From contig OU452224.1 in assembly GCA_911728455.2 (NCBI GenBank), positions 3,224,001 through 3,288,000 on the forward strand: 64,000 nt of DNA, in the 5' to 3' direction. Made by a program: the position numbers and the translations under genes. The notes under the pieces are model-generated. The model searched no databases and was not told the DNA's origin. It was given only the letters and a program-made list of their open reading frames with translations. Positions 58,385-64,000 of this stretch are shown piece after piece. The stretch comes from Marthasterias glacialis (lineage: Eukaryota; Echinodermata; Asteroidea; Forcipulatida; Asteriidae). Each line of letters starts with the position of its first letter. The stretch's first letter is position 1.

Positions 58385-58502
58385 ACATTTAAAGAATAAG
58401 GTCAAACCATATGTAACATTTCTAACGAGTTGGTTCTGAAAAGACATTTAAAGAATAAGGTCAAACCATATGTAACATTTCTAACGAGTTGGTTCTGAAA
58501 AG
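58385..58502. repeat. 59-bp perfect direct duplication
   Basis: ACATTTAAAGAATAAGGTCA begins identical copies at 58385 and 58444; the second abuts the first. Confidence 0.95.
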
Positions 58503-58848
58503 AAATGGTGAAAAATGCTTCAACAAATTAATTTTTACATTTAAAACAACAGATAATTTTAATGAAAACAGAACTTGTTTGAGTTGAACTTGCCTGAAAA
58601 TTTCTTTATCATTGTGTCTCTGAAGCTTGTCATATTACTGAATTAAAATGACCGATTTTTTCATGCATCAAGAATTTACTATACTAAATAGTGGTATGTG
58701 GAGAGTTTTTTTTCTTCAAATAGGCCCCTAGTTAAATCATTTTTGTGAATAGAGAGGTTTCAAGTCACACAAGAACTTTGTCTAACGCTGCGCGCACAAA
58801 CAGACGCTGGAAACCATTCAGCAGACGACGCGTCAGTTGGTGGACAAC

Positions 58849-58927
58849 ATGGCTGCGAAATTAACTTTTCCCAGGGTCACGCACAACCTCTCCAGAGCTG
58901 TATTGCGCCATCTGTTGACAAATGGTG
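58849..58927 (+). CDS. Possible alternative or upstream first exon of ADCK5
   Basis: AACATGGCT starts MAAKLTFPRVTHNLSRAVLR, then HLLTNG and a donor G|GTAGGA. The peptide has basic residues and no acidic ones, as mitochondrial presequences do. If spliced to an acceptor-like AAATAAG at about 60374, it reads in frame into the ATG at 60389. It may instead belong to another gene. The upstream sequence is CpG-richer, promoter-like. Confidence 0.35.
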
Positions 58928-59319
58928 GTAGGAACTCAAATAAAATTTAATAATTTATTTTGAGAAGCACTGGGTTGCATTGGCCCTTTGCTTTTCTTTA
59001 ATTTAAATTGTTTAATTTTTTGTACAACTTTTTTAAAGTAAAATTTACTTATTATTTATTCTTTTAGCACATTGGGCAAAAATGTTTACTAAAAAGGGGG
59101 AAATAATTGCTTTTTGACACATCATTTCTAAAGGATGGGTATCACACTCAGCCCCGCCTACCCCATTTGTTAAAAGTTTTAAAACTCTTGGTGGCGCTCT
59201 TTGATTGTTTACATAAGTTTGAGAACCCGCTGCTTTCCCTCAGTGTCATTGATTACATTATCTTTCTCCACATTAGCCATCAACATTGATTTATGTTTTG
59301 GTAATACACTTATGCTCAC

Positions 59320-59526
59320 CAGGAAAATAGGCATTTTTATGTAGTGGGAGTTCAAGATCGTCTCCTCAACAGTCTGCTGATTGCCGAACGAAAAGAAACC
59401 TCGTTCAATTCGAACCTGCCCACCTGTGCTTGACGTAATTTGATAAAAACAACATTCATTGCCATGGTCATGGTGCACCCAAGGTAGGCCTGTTTTCCCA
59501 CAACGTAAGAGTTGGACACGATCCAT
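59320..59526 (-). CDS. Possible coding exon of an unknown minus-strand gene
   Basis: After an acceptor-like ATATACAG (exon from 59538) an ATG opens 69 codons (MDRVQLLRCGKTGLPWVHHD; later RIERGFFSFGNQQTVEET) ending at a strong donor CTG|GTGAGC. Splice borders at both ends and a non-repetitive composition favour a real exon. I recognise no family and find no partner exon. Confidence 0.3.
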
Positions 59527-60388
59527 TGTTGATTGTACCTGTATATGTAATAAATAAGTTAACAAGGAAAGACTGATCGTTTGTCATTTTCTTGTAGTAC
59601 TACTAGTCATGTTAATAATAGTAGCATGTAGGTAGTATCACTCTCAGCATCAGCCACAGTCGTTTTCCTAGTTACCATGGTTACAGATCACTTGTTTTGT
59701 TGGTTTTTGAATATTAAAAGAAGGTACACAATAGTTGTTTCTGACAAGATTATCATCGATTAGCATCCCTAAATAACACCATTGACATTTTAGCTCAAAA
59801 TTCCCTAGCCTCAAAATAGGACCAATCCACGTTGTATCTTTGGCCTTAGCACCAATGAAATCTACTCTTCGTCCCACAAAATGTTTGATTTTCTTTTGTT
59901 TGAAATTATTAGTATTATACGGAGGGATTACTAGCAGTCCGATTCAGTGTGCAATCAAGAACTGGGGAAAGACTTGTAACTACTTTCCCCAAAGACTTGC
60001 AATATTTATCATTGATCTAGAGTACAAAAATAAAAAACAAAAAATCTGAACTCATTTTAAAAGTGTAACATTTGCATGATCAGAGAAGGTTTTTCATTTT
60101 CAAAAACTTCCATTGTTTTTTTTTTTCATTTTGTGCCAGTGAGCATGACTGATGCATTTCCAACAGCTACCATTTATTACATTTTCAACATGTTCAAGTT
60201 GATGCATGTTATCAATTTCTTCTCAGAGGTAGTAGCTTACTGGAGAAAAGTTACAGATTGGTGAGAGGAATATTAGTTAATTTTAATTATGGTGAGTTGA
60301 AACTAGGAAATGATCATAATTATTAGAACAAATTAGAACTTATTAACAAAATTTTGTTTTTAGATTAAAATAAGAGAAGAACTTCACC

Positions 60389-63300
60389 ATGGCAGCAGCA
60401 GCAAGGGCTTCCTGTTTCTTCCCCAAACTTCATCTTGGCATTTCTCAAGTGTTGAAAACATCTGGAAATACAAAAACAAAATATACTGGACTAAAGGTAT
60501 TTGAATTAAAATAATACAGGGTGATGATAGTTGTGATGATTAGATTAAAATCTCTCCAATCGAAAATGTTGTTGAAGTGAAAGTGCATCAACTGCTTTGG
60601 CAACTCAGCACCAAACTCAGGCTGAGCATTCCAAATTCCATGTCGAAGAGAGGCGCCAAGGTTAAATTCAGTTTTGTGATGCACTCATTTTTCAGTAGAT
60701 AAATTCCCTTAGTGAAAGTGGACAAAAGTTACAAATCTCTAACCTCACATGCATTTTAAGCTGTAAGTAGCTCCTTTTTTTCCAGTGACTGCAAATAACA
60801 ATTCTTGAAGCACTGACTGCAGTCAAGGCATGCACAAGTTCAGAACTTACTTCCCAAACTTTATTTTGATTACAACTTTCACAGAGATCATTTGAAGGCA
60901 TGGGATACTTATGGTAATTACTCACAAAATAGATAACCTTAACAATTTACTTGGTAAGGAGCAACAGAGAGCTGTTGATAGTATAACACATTGTGAGAAA
61001 CAACATTAAAGTTAAACATTTGGTGCAGATATTGTTCAGGGAAGTGTTTTGATATAGCCCGTTTAAACATCCAATGTGGCACAAAAGCTTTCTGGGCATA
61101 CATTCAAAACCTTTCTAGCTCTTATATTCTTTCTGATTGAAATTATATTTGTGATATTCTCTTTAAAGAATGCTATGACAAGGTTAAAAAGCTCTGGACC
61201 AGAGGGAGTAAGACCGAGAGGTTCAAGATGGCGTATTTTAAGACGCACCTTGGCAGGGGTTGTCTTGGTGCCCGTCGTTGGCCTTGGAGCATCATATACA
61301 ATGATGGACAGCACTAGGCAGAGGAAAGTTTATGTTACCGGACAAGGCTTTATCAGGTTTTTCAGGTAATTGTGTACCATTGGCCAATGGCAAAGTCCAA
61401 AGGCATAGGATGTAGCTATTTGTTTGCTCCAGCTCTCAACCAACGCGTTTAAGAAGGTGGGTAGGATTCTAAAAATAACTGATAGGCCCAGCGTCAGTGA
61501 GGCCTTTGTGGCTATATGGCCTCAAAACTCTGCACAATTTTGATGCCAACCGTTATTGCTTGGTGAAGTTTGTGCCAGATGAATGCATCACTTTAGTTTG
61601 TGTGTGTGCAGAGGACTTGTTCTGGTTTGTCAAAATCATGAGTTCAAATTCTATGGGCTGGTCGCAACGCTTGAGCAAGACACTTTGAAAACGTCAATAA
61701 ATACACTACATTTTTTTGTCGCACTATTATAAACCATTGGTGAAGTCGTGTCTTTAAAAAAAATAAGCACACTTATCCTAAATGAGTTGGGGTATACCTT
61801 TTGTTTCTGGTTTACAAACAAAATACTCTTGTTTGCAGGCTGTGAGAGCACACTCACTCACTCCGTCCACCCAAGTGGCTACTTGAGACGAGCACGAAGA
61901 CACACACGCCACACATCACGATTGCTCATGCAGCTATACATGTAGCTAGGTCATCAATAGTCTCCACCCCTACATCTTCTTTCATCATCTTCACATCTTC
62001 TTGACTGGCCTCCCTCTGCTTAGTTTTCCCGTGCTTTGCTTCCCACAACAGTGCTTATTTTCTGTTCAGTGTAAATTGATTTCAACAACATTTATTTTAT
62101 AGATGTAATAATTGCATCGGGGATAAAGAAGAATAATTAGGTTTTACCAAACATTGATGATTGATAAGCACTGTTCTTACTGCTTTCCCAAGTCCTACAG
62201 AGAAAAAACAAATCAGGCATAGTAATCAGGTGGGATTTGAACCCACAACCCCGCCATTGTAGAGCAATCCATACTCAAATCCTACAATTGATACAATCAA
62301 AGACAGAAAGATGCCATGATGCAGCAGATTCTACTAGGGCAAAAGCTTGTTAGAGGGATGCGTTCCACATGCTCAAACTAAGATTTTATTACTAGAAAAT
62401 TCATCGCAATATGCTTTTTGAAATCCTATTGTCGTTTTATGTGTAGGACGTTTTATATTGGTTCTGTCATCTCTCTGGACTACAAATGGAGTCTGTGGAA
62501 CCTTGATGAAGGAACGGATGAATACCGAAATGCATTCACTGCCTGTAATGAACGCACTGGGGATCGAATCCTCCAAGGTTGTCTGACAAACAGGGGAATG
62601 TACATCAAGCTTGGACAGGTCCTGGTCACTGCAAACTATGTCCTGCCTAAAGAGATTTTACTGAAATTATCCGTATTGCACGACAAAGCACTGACAAGAG
62701 AGTACAAAGAGGTATGCTGATTAGGATTTTGTAATAAAGATCATGCTTAACCAGTTGCTGCCAGGATTTTTCCAATTTTTTCCCATCCAGCCTGACGGGA
62801 TTATTTTCGGGAGTATCGCTGGCACAAAGAAACCGTGACTTGACAAAGCCAAAAAAAAAAAAGATTCTCTTGTGAAGCACCGTGATTTTTAATTCTCTAT
62901 TTAGAAAATGTCAAATTCGCGCACCGTGAATTGCAAAACCTCGGCCGTGAGCTTTGGCCGAGGAATGTTCCTAGATTTAGAACCAAGGCCGTATACTCGG
63001 TTCACTCCGACTTACCTTTATTGAGCCGAAATACAATGAATGAACAATGATGGAAGCCTCTTGATGTCTCGTAATCCTCTTCTTGGCACAAGAGGACAAA
63101 GGTGTGGAATCGTGGATTACACAATAACCCCCGCATAATGGTGAAAATCGCATACATTTCTAGCACCAAGTTTCTCTTCGTATGGGTGAAACAAAGCAGA
63201 TCACGGTGAGTGCATGCTCTGTGCACACTCCGAAACATACTGTCCAGGTGACCTTTGTTCCGGGCTTTGAATTCCACACAAAAATACAAAACTAACGTCA

Positions 63301-63807
63301 CTCGTTTCCAGACTCGAAAAAAAATGCCATGTATACACCTCATCTGGCACCAACTGGTTAAAAGGTAAATTATTACATTATCAAAACTAGAAGTAGGAGA
63401 CCTAGACCAAAAATTGAGACTCAGGTCAAAAGGATAGGTCTGAAGAAAGAGTAAGACCAGCTAAAAAATCTGATCTCTTGGTCTAAAACACTAGTACAAA
63501 CTTTACTTGAGAACTGCGGAAGACTCAATCTTCATTAGCTGACATCTATGTGTACTTACTTGAACTGTGGCCAGAATTGTTGTATGTACTTAAACACAGC
63601 AGTTGGCAATGGGTACAACATCCTCATATTTAATAAAATATTAGCCAACTTTGTCTTTATATAAAGCTTGATCAGTTATTTCAAGAAGACTTCAACTGCA
63701 AACCAGATGAGATGTTCAAGGAGTTTGATCCAAAGCCAATAGCTGCAGCAAGTTTGGCCCAAGTTCATCGTGCAGTTACACATGATAACCAAGAAGTAGC
63801 TGTCAAG
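60389..63807 (+). CDS. ADCK5: ADCK5, UbiB-family atypical kinase, 5' part (gene continues past window)
   Basis: Mitochondrial ABC1/UbiB-family protein related to COQ8. Exons, all in phase: 60389-60496, 61169-61365, 62447-62711 and 63667-63807. Exon 1 starts at CACCATGGC and encodes [20 protein letters not shown], a presequence-like N-terminus. Exon 2 has a hydrophobic segment, [16 protein letters not shown], matching the membrane region of the family. Exon 3 has the family-defining KxGQ motif in [17 protein letters not shown]. Exon 4 has the alanine-rich loop [13 protein letters not shown] and the nucleotide-site lysine in VAVK. The order and spacing match vertebrate ADCK5 rather than ADCK1/2 or COQ8. 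The C-lobe is beyond the window. A MITE lies in the intron 62712-63666. Confidence 0.92.
62215..62265 (-). repeat. tRNA-like SINE remnant (box B side)
   Basis: On the minus strand GGTTGTGGGTTCAAATCCCACC forms a perfect T-arm-like hairpin with box B. No box A partner is clear. Confidence 0.35.
62747..63361. mobile_element. 615-bp TTAACCAGTTG-family MITE, most complete copy
   Basis: TTAACCAGTTGCTGCCAGG at the left and TCTGGCACCAACTGGTTAA at the right are terminal inverted repeats, and TTAA stands at both edges. The interior matches copies at 38.8 and 27.4 kb in the opposite orientation. It lies in ADCK5 intron 3. The minus-strand open frame inside (about 113 codons) is not a recognised transposase. 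Confidence 0.75.
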
Positions 63808-64000
63808 GTGAGATGTTTACCCCACATCGTATACCCTTTCCTTTACCCCTCCCCCCCTGATCCTTGTAACCCAGTTTAAAAGGCTAAAGAAGTGGCTCTC
63901 AGGGTGGGGTGCTAACCCCACGACTTTTACCCCCTCCTCCCCCCCCCCCCCCGATCTCAATTGCCCATTTATTATAAGGCAAAAGAAGTGCTGCCATGGT

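Overview
The window is nuclear DNA from an animal. Its genes have many small introns with GT..AG borders, there is much dispersed and tandem repeat DNA, and nothing looks like a bacterial operon. The conserved proteins (MAP3K4, mitochondrial WARS2, ADCK5, C2H2 zinc-finger proteins) are general metazoan. Short introns, many tRNA-derived SINEs and TTAA-flanked miniature elements suggest a marine invertebrate deuterostome. An echinoderm such as a sea star is my best guess, but this is inference and not settled by the sequence.

Layout. (1) 500-7797, + strand: the last 13 coding exons of MAP3K4 (MEKK4), with the whole kinase domain. (2) 7798-12247: gap between two convergent genes, holding SINE fragments and a foldback repeat. 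(3) 12248-16805, - strand: mitochondrial tryptophanyl-tRNA synthetase (WARS2), six exons. A tandem array of TATA-containing 40-bp repeats lies directly upstream of its proposed start codon. (4) 17.29-21.78 kb: a 4.5-kb minisatellite of about 42 units of 105 bp (35 codons), open on both strands. (5) 22-24.8 kb: two TTAA-type miniature elements. (6) 24866-26182, - strand: a 14-finger C2H2 protein. (7) 27-43 kb: accessory, repeat-rich DNA with several MITE families, a triplicated exon, a 20-bp minisatellite, a hexamer-like microsatellite, a DIRS-like fragment and, at 40.14-41.52 kb, a tandem array of 141-bp units each carrying a tRNA-like Pol III module. (8) 43.6-50.8 kb: a segmental tandem array containing nine exon-like copies on the - strand. 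(9) 51.3-54.8 kb: foldback elements, two of them with clear 9-bp target-site duplications. (10) 55266-56612, + strand: a 16-finger C2H2 protein. (11) 58.8-64 kb, + strand: the 5' half of ADCK5, a mitochondrial UbiB-family atypical kinase, running off the window.

The conserved genes are not functionally linked to each other. The - strand pieces (possible first exon at 53.0 kb, exon array at 44-51 kb, exon-like segments at 38-39.6 kb, zinc-finger exon at 25-26 kb) all point the same way and could form one long transcription unit; this is a hypothesis only.

Most interesting: the tRNA-like array, the 105-bp array open on both strands, the - strand exon array, and the 9-bp-TSD foldback families.
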